Positions 16,905 to 26,669 of a stretch of 64,000 nucleotides of DNA are shown here, piece by piece. The translations under genes and the position numbers were made by a program. Origin of the DNA: Pseudomonadaceae bacterium SI-3 (GTDB lineage: Bacteria > Pseudomonadota > Gammaproteobacteria > Pseudomonadales > Pseudomonadaceae). Where the stretch lies: contig CP026511.1 in NCBI GenBank assembly GCA_004010935.1, forward strand, positions 1,860,001 through 1,924,000, written 5' to 3'. Below the pieces are notes generated by a model that did no database searches, had not been told where the DNA came from, and saw only the letters and a program-made list of their open reading frames with translations. Position 1 is the stretch's first letter. Each line of letters starts with the position of its first letter.

Positions 16905-19115
16905 TTACTTGCTCTGATACTCGTACTGGTAATAACCGTACTCGCTATAAGTCGACGCCTTGCGCACCACGGCATTGAAGATAACGCCTTTGACCAGAAG
17001 TCCGTTCTGCTCAAGGCGTCGCTTGGCGAACTCGATTTCCTTCACGCCGTTCAGCCCGTAACGCGTCACCATCAGGGTGGTGCCGGCCTGGCTGCCGACC
17101 AGTGCGGCGTCGGTGACGGCCAGGATAGGCGGAGTATCGAAGATCACCAGGTCGTACATGCTGCTGATCTCTTTGACGAAGCGCGAGAAGTTCTCGTGCA
17201 TCAGCAGTTCCGATGGGTTAGGCGGTAGCTGGCCGTGGGTGATCACGTGCAGGTTATTCAGCTGGGTTTTCTGGATTGCATCGAACAGCGTGATACGGCC
17301 AGACAGGATGTCGGAAAGGCCTTTTTCACCCTGGCAGCGCATAACCTTGTGCAGATACCCCTTGCGCATGTCGGCGTCGATCAGCAGAACTTTCTTGCCG
17401 GACTGCGCGATAACTGCGGCGAGGTTGCTGGTCACGAACGACTTGCCCACCGCCGGGCTCGGGCCGGTGATCATCAGAATGTTGTTCTTCGCTTCGATCA
17501 TCGCGAAGTGCAAGCTGGTGCGCAGACTGCGCATCGCTTCGGTCGCCAGATCGGCGGGATCATTGATCGAGAGCAGATACGAAGCGCTGCTCTTGTCCCG
17601 TTTGAAATTGGCCAGGCGCTTTTCCAGCAGGCCCTGCTTCTCGCTAAACGGAATCGCCGCGTACACCGGAATGCCAACGCGCTCGATCTCTTCTGGATTT
17701 TCCACGCCACGCTTGAGTGCTTCGCGGACATATACGAAGGCGACCGCAAGAATCCCGCCAAGCAGCGTGGCGACGATGACAATCAACGGCTTGTTCGGCT
17801 TGATTGGCTCGTCGATGTCTGCCGCAGCGTGGTCAACGATGCGCACGTTGCCCACTGTCCCGGCACGAATGATGTCCAGCTCCTGAGTCTTGTTCAGCAG
17901 CATCGAATAGGTTTCAGAAGAAACCTCTACATCGCGGTTAAGGCGCAACAGCTCCTGCTGAGTAGACGGCAGGGTTCCGATCTGCTTTTCCAGTTCAGTC
18001 TTTTGCGCTTGCAACTGATTGATCTGGTTCATCAGCGCCTGGAAATTAGGGTGCTGACGGGTGAAGCGGCTTTCCATCTCGGTGCGCTTGAGGTTCTGCT
18101 CGGAAATCTGGCTCTCCAGATCAACGATGCGATCAAGCACCGACTGGGTTTCCGCCGAGATATCCACCGAACGATTGCCGGTTTGGAATTCGTTCAGGGC
18201 TGTCTGCGCGGCGTCGAGCTTCTTGCGGACCTCCGGCACCTGCTCACTCAAAAATTCAAGGCTCTGGGTCGCTTCCGCCGCGTTGCGCGCAATGTTCTGG
18301 TCGACATAGCGTTGCGCTACTGCCTCAAGCACCGTGACTGCTTTTTCTGGATCGGTGCCCTCCAACGTCACGTTGAGGATGCCCGACTGCTTGCCGCGCT
18401 CACCGGCATTCAGGCGATTCTGATAGTCCTCGGTGGTGGCGTAGGTGCGGTTCTTGATCACAGTAAAGGTGGTGCCCGGCCGTGCGTTCAGCTCTGCCAC
18501 GGTGATGCCGTAATCCGGGGTCTCGATGGGCTCGCCGACGACCCCTTGCACGACTACCTCGCCTTCGGGGTCGCGCAGGATGAAGCCGTTGTTTTCGGCG
18601 GCTTCCAGCGTCAGCTCTTCGCCATGCATTTTGTCTGGCACGATCAGCTGCGTGACGCGCAGTGATTCGCCACCCCATGCGTAGGATTCAAAGCCTTCGG
18701 GATACCAGCCCAGCTCACCTTCCTCGGTGGGCTCGAATCGACGGAACATATAACCGCCGACCACCGGGAAGTGGTGAGGCTCGATGATGATGTCGAGGTT
18801 CAGATCCTCGACCGCTCCGCCAACCACCGAGCGCGACTTGAGTAGTGCGATTTCGGTCTGCGCCGGCGAAACGGCTGGGGCGGTGCCAACCACATCGGTA
18901 AGGCTTGGCAAGCCACCTTTCGCCTGGATCTGAATCATCGCGCTTGCCAGATATACCGGCGTCGCGAGCAGGGCATAGGCAACACCCAGCGCGGCGAAGA
19001 ACCCCGTAATGGTGAGTATCAGCGCTCGGTTATTTAGAAACGTGTCAAAGAGGTGGGCCAGGTCAATGTCCTTGTCCTCTTTTGTTTCATAGATGGGTCG
19101 GGGCATGGTGGTCAT
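16905..19115 (-). CDS. wzc: Polysaccharide co-polymerase / tyrosine autokinase, Wzc-like
   Basis: Wzc controls chain length and export in Wzy-dependent pathways and autophosphorylates its C-terminal tyrosines. The 736-residue protein has a Wzz domain between two membrane segments (first ~35–55, second ~440–460, preceded by the P-rich IDEPIKPNKP). A long periplasmic coiled coil lies at ~280–400 and a cytoplasmic BY-kinase domain at ~530–736. Kinase motifs are GPSPAVGKS (Walker A), VLLIDADMRKG (Walker A') and LVIFDTPP (Walker B). The last residues contain six tyrosines in a YxxYxYYxYxY-like cluster. The first ATG (19115) has AAGGAAC just upstream. It follows wzb by 15 bases, so kinase and phosphatase are coexpressed. 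Confidence 0.95.
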   Translation of the reverse strand: MTTMPRPIYETKEDKDIDLAHLFDTFLNNRALILTITGFFAALGVAYALLATPVYLASAMIQIQAKGGLPSLTDVVGTAPAVSPAQTEIALLKSRSVVGGAVEDLNLDIIIEPHHFPVVGGYMFRRFEPTEEGELGWYPEGFESYAWGGESLRVTQLIVPDKMHGEELTLEAAENNGFILRDPEGEVVVQGVVGEPIETPDYGITVAELNARPGTTFTVIKNRTYATTEDYQNRLNAGERGKQSGILNVTLEGTDPEKAVTVLEAVAQRYVDQNIARNAAEATQSLEFLSEQVPEVRKKLDAAQTALNEFQTGNRSVDISAETQSVLDRIVDLESQISEQNLKRTEMESRFTRQHPNFQALMNQINQLQAQKTELEKQIGTLPSTQQELLRLNRDVEVSSETYSMLLNKTQELDIIRAGTVGNVRIVDHAAADIDEPIKPNKPLIVIVATLLGGILAVAFVYVREALKRGVENPEEIERVGIPVYAAIPFSEKQGLLEKRLANFKRDKSSASYLLSINDPADLATEAMRSLRTSLHFAMIEAKNNILMITGPSPAVGKSFVTSNLAAVIAQSGKKVLLIDADMRKGYLHKVMRCQGEKGLSDILSGRITLFDAIQKTQLNNLHVITHGQLPPNPSELLMHENFSRFVKEISSMYDLVIFDTPPILAVTDAALVGSQAGTTLMVTRYGLNGVKEIEFAKRRLEQNGLLVKGVIFNAVVRKASTYSEYGYYQYEYQSK

Positions 19116-19130
19116 TGAAGTTCCTTCTTC

Positions 19131-19568
19131 TTATTTCAGGTAAGGAAGCCAGCTTTCGACGGACTGAGTCAGAAGGCTGTGAACATGTTCGAATGCGGGC
19201 TTGGACTGGCGGTAGGGATCAGGGATTTCCGTATCGTCCAGCCATTTACCCAGCAGGAAGGTTTTGCCATGTACTTCGGGTGCGATCTGACGAATGTGCT
19301 GGACATGGCTTTGTTCCATCACAAGGATCAGGTCTGCGCGATGCAGCATTTCGCTATCGACCTGACGGGCACGGTGGGACGTGTGTTCCACTCCGTGGTC
19401 GTTAAGCACCTCATGTGCAGTCTTGTCCATTGGGTTGCCTACTAGAGCACCTATGCCTGCCGAACTTATCGTCAGGCCTTTGCCTTCAAGTTTGTGGGCT
19501 AGCAACGCTTCGGCTGCGGGGCTTCTGCAGATGTTGCCCACACAGACAATCAATATGTTCTGGAACAT
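19131..19568 (-). CDS. wzb: Low-molecular-weight protein tyrosine phosphatase, Wzb-like
   Basis: Wzb dephosphorylates the Wzc tyrosine cluster so that polymerisation can cycle. The 145-residue cytosolic protein has the P-loop CVGNICRS (nucleophile Cys9, Arg15) right after the first strand, an SAGIGALVGNPMD segment, and the general-acid loop DPY at Asp117. Length and motif spacing are those of classical LMW-PTPs. It lies 15 bases upstream of wzc and ~160 bases downstream of the initiating transferase gene, in the usual order of EPS loci. Confidence 0.94.
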   Translation of the reverse strand: MFQNILIVCVGNICRSPAAEALLAHKLEGKGLTISSAGIGALVGNPMDKTAHEVLNDHGVEHTSHRARQVDSEMLHRADLILVMEQSHVQHIRQIAPEVHGKTFLLGKWLDDTEIPDPYRQSKPAFEHVHSLLTQSVESWLPYLK

Positions 19569-19727
19569 TTCGCTCAGCCTCGTAGCCCAGGTGTCATGGG
19601 CATACAGGTCTGCATGTTGCAGAACGCAAATCTGATATTGGCTCGCTTCATTAGTTCAATCTTCCTGCTGCGCTCGCGCATGAATGTGGCTTGGTGCCAG
19701 GATGGAGCTGGTCAATGCGTGTGGCGG

Positions 19728-21164
19728 TCAGTAGACATCCTTGTTGAACAGAAGGGCGGGGATGGTGCGGGCAAGGATGTAGATGTCGAACCAGACCGAC
19801 CAACGCTCGATGTAATCGAGGTCGTATTCGACGCGCTTCTCGATCTTCTCCAGGGTATCGGTCTCACCGCGGTAGCCATTGATTTGCGCCCAGCCGGTGA
19901 TGCCCGGCTTGACGCGATGCCTTGCGGAATATTCCGATACGGCGTCTTCGAACAGCACGCCTGCGGCCTTGGTCGCGGTTGCATGAGGGCGCGGACCGAC
20001 CATGGACATGCTGCCAAGGAATACGTTGAGCAGTTGTGGCAGCTCGTCGAGGCTGGTTTTGCGAATGAAACGACCCACTCGGGTAATGCGGTCATCGTCG
20101 CGCGTCGTTTGCCGTTCGGCATTGGCATCCGACTTGGCGTGGTACATCGAGCGGAACTTGAACACTTCGATCAGTCGGTTGTTGTAGCCGTAGCGCTTCT
20201 GCTTGAACAACACAGGGCCGGGCGAGTCGAGCTTGATGGCCAGCGCGAGGAGGAGCATGACCGGGGCAGCCGCCAGCAGAGCGAGGCTGGAAAGCACGAT
20301 GTCTTCGATGCGCTTGAACATTGGCGACCAGCCACGCAGCGGCAGATCAGAAGCAATCAGCGTCGGCAGTCCACCGACTTCGGTGATGCGCTTGTTGGCA
20401 TGGCGGAAAGCGACCATGTCCGGTACCAGCAGAACGTTGACGGGGAGTCGGCGCAACTCGTTGATCAACTGACCGATGCGGCTGTCGGCAAACCAGGGCA
20501 ACGCGACCAGTACCTGGGTGACCTTTTCCTCACGGATCATCTGTTCCAGGTCGCGGGTATTGCCCAGGAGCGGCAGATCGGCCAACGTCTTCGGCAGGCG
20601 CTCGAGGCGGTCGTCAATGAAGCCGAGCACGCCAGTGCGGATATCGCGGTGATTAGCCAGATACTCGGCAACGCGCACGCCGTTGTCGGTGCCGCCAAGG
20701 ATTACGGCATTCTGCAGGTACACGCCTTTCGACATCAGGCGGCGGAACAGCGCGAGCATCATCAGTCGCTCGGCGCCGAACAGGATGCCACTCGTGACGA
20801 ACCAGAAGGTCAGATGTTTGGCTTCGAGGTAGCCGAACATGCCCAGGCCCTGGTGCATGAAAATCATCAAGCTGAAAGCCGCGGCCCAGGCAACGAGCAT
20901 GGTGCGAAAGCGCAGCAACGTGCTAAACACTTCCTCGCTGTAGATGCCTACCGACTGAAAGATAACGACACTGATCACGCCGAAAAACATCAGGAAGGTG
21001 CTGAACGTGCCTCCGCCTGCGGGCAGGTCGAGGGGCAGAAACAGCAACAACAGAACGCCCGGCAGCACAGAGGTCAGCCCGTGAATCAGGCGAATGCTGG
21101 CAAGAAAGTAATCAACGAAACTGGGGTGGGCGTACTCAAGGGTTCCAACGGACTGTAAGCGCAT
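19728..21164 (-). CDS. wcaJ: Undecaprenyl-phosphate sugar phosphotransferase (WcaJ/PssY-type)
   Basis: This enzyme starts repeat-unit assembly by transferring a hexose-1-phosphate, commonly glucose, to undecaprenyl phosphate. The 478-residue protein has four or five N-terminal membrane segments (~25–45, 50–70, 85–110, 115–135), a Rossmann-like CoA_binding_3 region (~150–260; [16 protein letters not shown]) and a fifth hydrophobic hairpin (~285–305). The C-terminal bacterial sugar-transferase domain follows: [42 protein letters not shown], and [19 protein letters not shown] strong Shine–Dalgarno (AGGAAGGAG) precedes ATG 21164. It is the first gene of the locus, and an AlgU-like promoter lies ~110 bases upstream. 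The exact sugar is unproven. Confidence 0.93.
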   Translation of the reverse strand: MRLQSVGTLEYAHPSFVDYFLASIRLIHGLTSVLPGVLLLLFLPLDLPAGGGTFSTFLMFFGVISVVIFQSVGIYSEEVFSTLLRFRTMLVAWAAAFSLMIFMHQGLGMFGYLEAKHLTFWFVTSGILFGAERLMMLALFRRLMSKGVYLQNAVILGGTDNGVRVAEYLANHRDIRTGVLGFIDDRLERLPKTLADLPLLGNTRDLEQMIREEKVTQVLVALPWFADSRIGQLINELRRLPVNVLLVPDMVAFRHANKRITEVGGLPTLIASDLPLRGWSPMFKRIEDIVLSSLALLAAAPVMLLLALAIKLDSPGPVLFKQKRYGYNNRLIEVFKFRSMYHAKSDANAERQTTRDDDRITRVGRFIRKTSLDELPQLLNVFLGSMSMVGPRPHATATKAAGVLFEDAVSEYSARHRVKPGITGWAQINGYRGETDTLEKIEKRVEYDLDYIERWSVWFDIYILARTIPALLFNKDVY

Positions 21165-21539
21165 ACAAGGCTCCTTCCTATGGCTATTGCTAGCTCAATA
21201 CTCGTTTTGATCGCCGCGATCCGCGGTTCTGATGGCAGGCCGCTATTGCAACCCTCACCTGGACAAGTGCTCCGACCGCCCTTCAAGAAATGAGTTCACC
21301 GGAATCGTGCAAAGAGCCAATTGCCCCAAAAGAATTAAATGCGCCACGCAACTCGTTGATATGTAAGTGATAAAGCGATCAAAAAGGTCGGCTTGCAGGC
21401 TTTTTCCGCTTCTTTCGCTGACCGGTGGTCAGTGTTTTACGTGGTCGGCTTAAGCCTGTGGCGCGGGCCTTTCCACAACTTTATGCGCCTGCAGCGTGTC
21501 TATCTGCGCATACTGAAACGGATGACTGGAACGACCTGC
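21165..21539. other. Divergent intergenic region between the EPS locus and yegS
   Basis: This 375-bp stretch separates the EPS genes (minus) from yegS (plus). It holds the AlgU-like boxes at 21271–21297 for the minus strand. The right half, 21300–21375, is A/T-rich and could carry further promoters, but I can name no clear hexamers for yegS. The open codons at 21393–21539 in the yegS frame are probably untranslated leader. Confidence 0.5.
21271..21297 (-). promoter_or_regulatory. AlgU (sigma-22)-like promoter ahead of the EPS locus
   Basis: On the minus strand, GAACTC (21297–21292) is followed after 16 bases by TCGGA (21275–21271). The AlgU consensus in Pseudomonas is GAACTT–N16/17–TCTGA, so five of six and four of five bases agree with correct spacing. 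Transcription would begin near 21264, giving a ~100-base leader for wcaJ. AlgU control would tie the polymer to envelope stress. This rests on a consensus match alone. Confidence 0.35.
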
Positions 21540-22469
21540 ATGAATGAACCCAAGGCATTGCTCGTCCTTCATGGGAAGCAAGGGCTCAACGAAGAACTTA
21601 GGGCGGCCGTAACCGAATGGCGTCAGCTGGGTAACGAGCTCGCCGTCCGGGTGACGTGGGAGCCGGGGGACACCGAGCGCCTGGTCAAGGAAGCGCTGGC
21701 GGCGGGTTATCGGACCCTGGTGTCGGGCGGCGGTGACGGGACCTTACGGGAGATGGCACAGGCTCTGATCGACAGCGGTACTGACGCGAGTTTGGCGGTG
21801 TTGCCGCTGGGCACCGCTAATGACTTCGCCCATGCGGCAGAGATACCGCTGGAACCGTTTGACGCGCTCACCCTGCTAAATCGCGAACCTGTTTGGGTCG
21901 ACGTCGGTGAAATGAACGGCGAGCTTTTCATGAACATGGCGACGGGTGGTTTCGGCTCCAAAGTGACCGCCACCACTTCGTCAGAGCTTAAACGGGTTCT
22001 GGGCGGGAGTGCCTATCTGTTGACCGGCCTGTCGCGCTTCAGTGAGTTGCGGGCTACTTGGGGGCGCTTCGTGGCGCCCGGTTTTACTTGGGAGGGGGAA
22101 TTTCTAGCGCTGGGCATTGGCAACGGTCGCCAGTCGGGTGGTGGGCAGCAGCTTTGCCCTCAGGCCTCGATCGTCGACGGGTTGCTCGATATTTGTATCG
22201 TCCCTGCGCCGGCCGATGCGGTCGGGACGCTCGGTACCTTGCTAAGTGGCGGATTGCTGGGCATCGATACGGTCTCGGTAAATGCCCGTGCGCCATGGTT
22301 CGAGGTGGAGGCGCCCGAAGAAATCAGTATTAATCTTGACGGCGAACCGGTCGCTGCAAAGCAGATGCGTTTCTCCGTGAAACGCCGAGCTCTGCGGTTG
22401 CACCTGCCTGCGGACAGCCCGCTGCTGCGTGACGAGCCACTGATCGAGCACGATGATCCGTCCGCCTGA
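21540..22469 (+). CDS. yegS: Lipid kinase YegS-like (diacylglycerol kinase catalytic family)
   Basis: YegS-type kinases phosphorylate membrane lipids such as phosphatidylglycerol in vitro; the physiological substrate is unclear. The 309-residue protein starts MNEPKALLVLHGKQG at 21540, aligning with the YegS N-terminus. It shows the nucleotide motif SGGGDGTLREMAQAL and LPLGTANDFAHA, then the C-terminal beta-sandwich with GIGNGRQSGGGQQLCPQASIVDGLLDI and INLDGEPVAAKQMRFSV. In-frame starts at 21393 and 21522 would add residues without similarity. It is divergent from the EPS locus. Confidence 0.9.
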   Translation: MNEPKALLVLHGKQGLNEELRAAVTEWRQLGNELAVRVTWEPGDTERLVKEALAAGYRTLVSGGGDGTLREMAQALIDSGTDASLAVLPLGTANDFAHAAEIPLEPFDALTLLNREPVWVDVGEMNGELFMNMATGGFGSKVTATTSSELKRVLGGSAYLLTGLSRFSELRATWGRFVAPGFTWEGEFLALGIGNGRQSGGGQQLCPQASIVDGLLDICIVPAPADAVGTLGTLLSGGLLGIDTVSVNARAPWFEVEAPEEISINLDGEPVAAKQMRFSVKRRALRLHLPADSPLLRDEPLIEHDDPSA

Positions 22470-22594
22470 TCATTTGCGGTTCAGATACGAGCGCAACGAG
22501 CGGGCAGGGCTGACAAAATCTATCGCCAGCGGATAAAGCATGGGCACTTGCGGCCGATAGCTCCTAAGTCCCTTATTAGCCAAAGGAGCCCGCA

Positions 22595-23527
22595 ATGGCC
22601 GGCATTCTGGAGTCAGTCGATCAACGCACCCGTTTGGTGGGGCAGAATCGCCTGGAAATTCTCATGTTCCGTCTGTCCGGACGGCAGCAGTTCGCGATCA
22701 ACGTGTTCAAGGTGCAGGAAGTCGTGCAGCTGCCGAAGATGACGCTGATGCCGCACCGGCACGGCTCGGTATGCGGCGTGGTCAACCTGCGCGGGCAGAC
22801 GCTGCCGGTCATCGACCTGTCGCGTGCCATTGGCTTGCGACCTTTGGTTCCGGATGAGCGCAGCACCATCATCGTGACTGAATACAATCGTTCGATTCAG
22901 GCGTTTCTGGTCGGCGGCGTAGACCGCATCCTCAACCTGAACTGGGAGGAAGTGTTGCCGCCGCCGACCACCGCGGGACGGCAGCACTACCTCACAGCGA
23001 TCACCAAGGTCGAGGACAGGCTGGTCGAAGTCATTGACGTGGAAAAGGTCTTGGCTGAGATCGTGCCCTACAACACGAGCATCGCGCCGGAGCGCTTGAC
23101 TGATCCGGTGCTCGAGCGCGCCAGAGGGCGCGAAGTGCTTTGCGTCGACGACTCGACCGTTGCCCTGGCGCAGCTGCGAGAAACCTTGAGCCAGCTGGGT
23201 ATCACCGTGCACTCCGCCAGCGATGGCATGAAGGGCTTGAACAAACTGAAGGCCTGGGCAGATAGTGGGGAGGCGCTCACTGATCGTCTGCTCATGGTGT
23301 TCACCGATGCCGAAATGCCGGAGATGGACGGCTACCGGCTCACGACGGAGATCCGCAACGATCCGCGCCTGCGTGATCTCTACGTGGTGTTGCATACCTC
23401 CCTCTCCGGGAGCTTCAACCTGGCAATGGTGCAGAAAGTTGGCTGTGACAACTTCCTTTCCAAGTTTCAGCCGGAGAAACTGGTGGACGTCGTCCGCGAG
23501 CGTTTGTTGCTGGACGAAACACGCTGA
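22595..23527 (+). CDS. cheV: Chemotaxis coupling protein CheV
   Basis: CheV couples chemoreceptors to CheA and can be phosphorylated itself. The 310-residue protein has an N-terminal CheW domain (residues ~15–160; FAINVFKVQEVVQLPKMTLMP, GVVNLRGQTLPVIDL) and a C-terminal receiver domain (~178–305) with the acidic pocket CVDDS, phosphoacceptor Asp238 in VFTDAEMPEMDGY, HTSLSG and the conserved lysine in FLSKFQPEKL. The Shine–Dalgarno AAAGGAG lies 7 bases before the ATG. No other chemotaxis gene is nearby, as is usual for cheV in Pseudomonas. Confidence 0.95.
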   Translation: MAGILESVDQRTRLVGQNRLEILMFRLSGRQQFAINVFKVQEVVQLPKMTLMPHRHGSVCGVVNLRGQTLPVIDLSRAIGLRPLVPDERSTIIVTEYNRSIQAFLVGGVDRILNLNWEEVLPPPTTAGRQHYLTAITKVEDRLVEVIDVEKVLAEIVPYNTSIAPERLTDPVLERARGREVLCVDDSTVALAQLRETLSQLGITVHSASDGMKGLNKLKAWADSGEALTDRLLMVFTDAEMPEMDGYRLTTEIRNDPRLRDLYVVLHTSLSGSFNLAMVQKVGCDNFLSKFQPEKLVDVVRERLLLDETR

Positions 23528-23553
23528 CCTGACCAATCGCTCGAGGGCCCCGC

Positions 23554-24357
23554 ATGCACCTTTCCTCGTTGTACCGTTTTCCACTCAAGTCCGGTTCGGC
23601 TGAGTTACTGGAACAGGAACGATGCGACGAGTTGGGTGTGTATGGTGACCGGCGCTGGATGGTGGTCGACGCCGCAAGCGGAAAATTCCTGACCCAGCGA
23701 ATGCTGCCCGGCATGGCGTTGCTGAACGCTCGTTGGCAAGGTGACGCCGAGCTACTGTTGACGGCGCCGGGGATGGATGCGTTGGCTGTTGCGGTTCCGG
23801 AGGAGGGTGGCGTTGAGCGTGGCGTGCTGATCTGGCGGGAAAGTCTACAGGCGCCCGATGCTGGCGACGCTGCGGCTGAGTGGCTGACACGCCTGCTTGG
23901 TCGTCCTTGTCGACTGGTGCATCTGCCCACATCGCGGGGCATCCAGGTCGATCAGGATTATGCCCGGCCAGGCGAATGCACGGCATTCAGCGATGGATTT
24001 CCGTTTCTGTTGATCGGCCAGCGATCACTCGATGATCTTTCGGCCCGGGTTGGGCAAATACTCGATGTGCGCCGGTTTCGGCCCAATCTAGTGATCGCCG
24101 GGGCGGCGCCCTACGCCGAGGATGGCTGGCGGCGCATTCGCATCGGTGATCTGGCGTTCCGCGTGGTCAAGCCCTGCTCACGTTGCATCATCCCGACTAT
24201 CGATCCGCTGAGCGGTGAACGGAGCCCCGTCCGCGAGCCACTGGCTACGCTGATGAACTACCGGAAGGGCGATGGCGGCGTATTCTTTGGTCAGAATCTC
24301 ATCGCCGAAGGCACTGGCCAGTTGCAGATTGGCATGCCTGTTGAAGTGCTCGAGTAA
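23554..24357 (+). CDS. MOSC domain protein (YcbX/mARC-like, no ferredoxin domain)
   Basis: These proteins bind molybdenum cofactor and reduce N-hydroxylated compounds. The 267-residue protein has the beta-barrel MOSC_N domain (LSSLYRFPLKSGSAELLEQE, YGDRRWMVVDAASGKFLTQRM) and the MOSC domain with FSDGFPFLLIGQRSLDDLSARVG and RFRPNLVIAG. It also has KPCSRCIIPTID, in which the second cysteine is the expected Mo ligand. E. coli YcbX has an extra C-terminal 2Fe-2S domain that is missing here, so a separate electron donor would be needed. It lies 27 bases after cheV and may share its transcript. Confidence 0.88.
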   Translation: MHLSSLYRFPLKSGSAELLEQERCDELGVYGDRRWMVVDAASGKFLTQRMLPGMALLNARWQGDAELLLTAPGMDALAVAVPEEGGVERGVLIWRESLQAPDAGDAAAEWLTRLLGRPCRLVHLPTSRGIQVDQDYARPGECTAFSDGFPFLLIGQRSLDDLSARVGQILDVRRFRPNLVIAGAAPYAEDGWRRIRIGDLAFRVVKPCSRCIIPTIDPLSGERSPVREPLATLMNYRKGDGGVFFGQNLIAEGTGQLQIGMPVEVLE

Positions 24358-24417
24358 CCTCGGCTGGGGCAAGCCACCGCACCTGGAACGGCGCCACAAC
24401 TAAGCCTTTCTGCGCCT

Positions 24418-24444
24418 GCTGCGGCGCCAAACATACGCCGCAGC
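24418..24444. terminator. Hairpin between the MOSC and slt genes
   Basis: GCTGCGGCG and CGCCGCAGC form a perfect 9-bp stem with a nine-base loop between two convergent genes. It has no T-run but is the likely shared terminator. Confidence 0.5.
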
Positions 24445-24462
24445 TCATCCAATCCTTACTCC

Positions 24463-26394
24463 TTATCGCTGATTATCGAAGTAGCGCTCGTGCCATTCCA
24501 CCAGTGGTTGTGGCGAGTTGAGCTTTTGCCCGTAGATGACCGAATAGGTCAGTACGTTCTGCACGTACTGGCGGGTTTCATCGAACGGGATATTCTCGAC
24601 CCACACGTCAAAGGGAAGGTGGTCTGCATTCTTCAGCCATTGGCGAACCCGCCCGGGTCCGGCGTTGTAAGCCGCCGAAGCTAGCACTCGGTTACCGTTG
24701 AACTGACCGTAAATCTGGCTGAGATAGGCGGCGCCTAGCTGAATGTTGATGTTGGGGTTGAGCACTTGTTGGGGCGACGACAACGGAATGCCAAAGCGCT
24801 TGGCCGTTTCTTTCGCTGTAGCCGGCATCAACTGCATCAGGCCTGTGGCGCCCACATGGGAGCGGGCGTCGGCCATGAATGCGCTTTCCTGGCGAGTGAT
24901 CGCAAACACCCAGCTCGGGTGGATTTCACGCGCTTTCGCGGCGTTCACCAGGCTGCTGCGATGGGCCATGGGGAAGCGGATGTCCAGATCGTCCCAATAC
25001 TTCGCCTGGCTAATGGTGCGAATTGCAGGGAAGTACCATTCCATCTCATAGGCCAGTCGCGCCTGGGCAACCAGCTCGTCTCGGCTAAACAGCCTGCTGA
25101 CGTGATACCACTCGCGGCGCCCATCAACGATTTGCCCGCGAGCATGGAATTCCATGGCGCGGCGAATCCCAGCGGTATTGCGGACCTTCTGGACCAGCTT
25201 TGGGTCAAGCGCGAGGGGCTGATGGTTGAGCTTGTAGGGCGCCTGGATGCGGTCAGCCGAAAGGAAACCGTAAAAGTCGCGCTCGCCAGCGACCGGTTGG
25301 TAGAGCTGGACGGCTCGCTCATCTTTGGGCTTCGCCAGTTCCAGGCTGCGCGCTTTCCAGTACCGCCAGCGATTGCTGTTGGCGAGCTCTTCGGGGAATC
25401 GCTGAGTCAGCGCATAGACGTCATCCCAGCGGCCCAGGCGGAGCAACAGACGAGCCCGCCATTCACTGACCGTGTCATCACGCAGCTCTGGGTCGTATTC
25501 AGCCATGACTTTGAGTGCGCGGGGGTCGAAACGCTTGGCCAGGGTGAGGCCGATCTGACGTGCGATGGATACCTTTTCTTCCGCCGAAAAGGACATCCGC
25601 CTGGCGTAGCTGTCGAGCAGTCCAAGGGCTTGCTCCGGGTTTGCCCGGGCCAACCGGCGTAAGCCGATCGAGACGACATCACCCATGGTCTCGGTGGCTG
25701 GCGAGAAGCGTTCAGGCTGGCTGAGCAACTGTGGCTTCTGGGCGACATCGAGCAGAAGCTCGCCCTGTGCTTTCAGCGTCGGCAGGCTTTTGACCAAGAA
25801 CTTGGCCAGGCCATAGTTGCCGTTCTCGACTGCCAGCTTGGCCCGTTTCCAGCGCAGAGCCTCGGTAAGCTGCCCCTCGTCTTCCCACCGTTCGAACAGG
25901 GCATCGCAAGCGTTGTGCTGGGACTTGCCCACCAGCCAGAGCTTTTCGGCGGTGGCATAGCCCTGTTCCTTCTGAGCGCTGATGAGCTGGTATTGACCAT
26001 ACAGGCAGTCAAGTTCGGTGAAGTTCATCTTTGGGTCGTAGTGAGCGACGAAGGGGCGCCAGTCGCCGCGCGCCGCCAGCAGCCGAAGCCAGCGCAGCTT
26101 CATCCAGCTCGCCTGTGGCAAATCACCATGCTCGGCGAGAAATTTCTCCACTTCGTCATTGCTGGCAGTTTTCAAGCGTGCGGTCAGATCGTCGTATGCC
26201 AGATAGGGCTCGAGCGGATAGTCACGCAGGGCGCTGGCATGGCGCCGGTATGGTCCGCTATCGCCCTTGGCCAAGGCCCGCTTGGCTTCGTCGTACAACT
26301 GACGCTGCTGCTGCAAACTCGCAGCTTGGGTGGTTTCAAGGGTGATGACGGAGAGAAACAGAGACAAACAGATACTGGAGAGTCGACCGCGCAT
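24463..26394 (-). CDS. slt: Soluble lytic murein transglycosylase (Slt70-like)
   Basis: Slt cleaves the MurNAc–GlcNAc bond of peptidoglycan to 1,6-anhydro products in the periplasm. The 643-residue protein starts MRGRLSSIC at 26394 with a signal peptide ending near TQAAS. It has the long alpha-superhelical U/L domains (repeats of ~35-residue helices to ~residue 470) and a C-terminal SLT domain. Catalytic Glu503 lies in ITRQESAFMADARSHVGATGLMQLMPATA, and AYNAGPGRVRQWL and FDETRQYVQNVL follow. Length and order match E. coli Slt70. The in-frame ATG at 26457 would place 21 residues before the signal sequence and is rejected. It is divergent from uup. Confidence 0.95.
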   Translation of the reverse strand: MRGRLSSICLSLFLSVITLETTQAASLQQQRQLYDEAKRALAKGDSGPYRRHASALRDYPLEPYLAYDDLTARLKTASNDEVEKFLAEHGDLPQASWMKLRWLRLLAARGDWRPFVAHYDPKMNFTELDCLYGQYQLISAQKEQGYATAEKLWLVGKSQHNACDALFERWEDEGQLTEALRWKRAKLAVENGNYGLAKFLVKSLPTLKAQGELLLDVAQKPQLLSQPERFSPATETMGDVVSIGLRRLARANPEQALGLLDSYARRMSFSAEEKVSIARQIGLTLAKRFDPRALKVMAEYDPELRDDTVSEWRARLLLRLGRWDDVYALTQRFPEELANSNRWRYWKARSLELAKPKDERAVQLYQPVAGERDFYGFLSADRIQAPYKLNHQPLALDPKLVQKVRNTAGIRRAMEFHARGQIVDGRREWYHVSRLFSRDELVAQARLAYEMEWYFPAIRTISQAKYWDDLDIRFPMAHRSSLVNAAKAREIHPSWVFAITRQESAFMADARSHVGATGLMQLMPATAKETAKRFGIPLSSPQQVLNPNINIQLGAAYLSQIYGQFNGNRVLASAAYNAGPGRVRQWLKNADHLPFDVWVENIPFDETRQYVQNVLTYSVIYGQKLNSPQPLVEWHERYFDNQR

Positions 26395-26669
26395 GAGACT
26401 TCCGAAAACGGGGGGAGGTACGGGAATTTCTGCGGCTAGCTTAGCTTGGCCGCTCAAGCAGTTAAACGAGGATTAAGCGCTTGAAAGGTCCAAAGCGAAA
26501 CTTCCGACGAGCGTCATGTCCGTGCCGGGTCAGGGCTGTCCTGGTCCGCTCAGGCAGAAGCTGACGCGCCGGCGGAAATTTATCGTCAAACAGGCCGCCA
26601 GGCGTCCGCTGCAGCCCGGCGGGGCGATGCCTTCTGTTAGAATGCGCGCCCTGTTTTCCGGAGATAGTC

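Noticed and set aside
17235..18665. 476-codon open frame antisense to wzc
   Set aside because: The composition is typical of a reverse-complement shadow, and the opposite strand carries all BY-kinase motifs.
19596..21158. 520-codon open frame on the plus strand antisense to the initiating transferase gene
   Set aside because: It is a shadow frame produced by GC-rich codon bias. The product is His/Gln/Glu-rich with no family pattern, whereas the minus strand encodes a clear WcaJ-type enzyme.
21305..21325. Sigma-54-like GG/GC pair upstream of the EPS locus (minus strand)
   Set aside because: TTGGC and TTTGCA are present, but the GG-to-GC distance is about three bases too short for a −24/−12 promoter.
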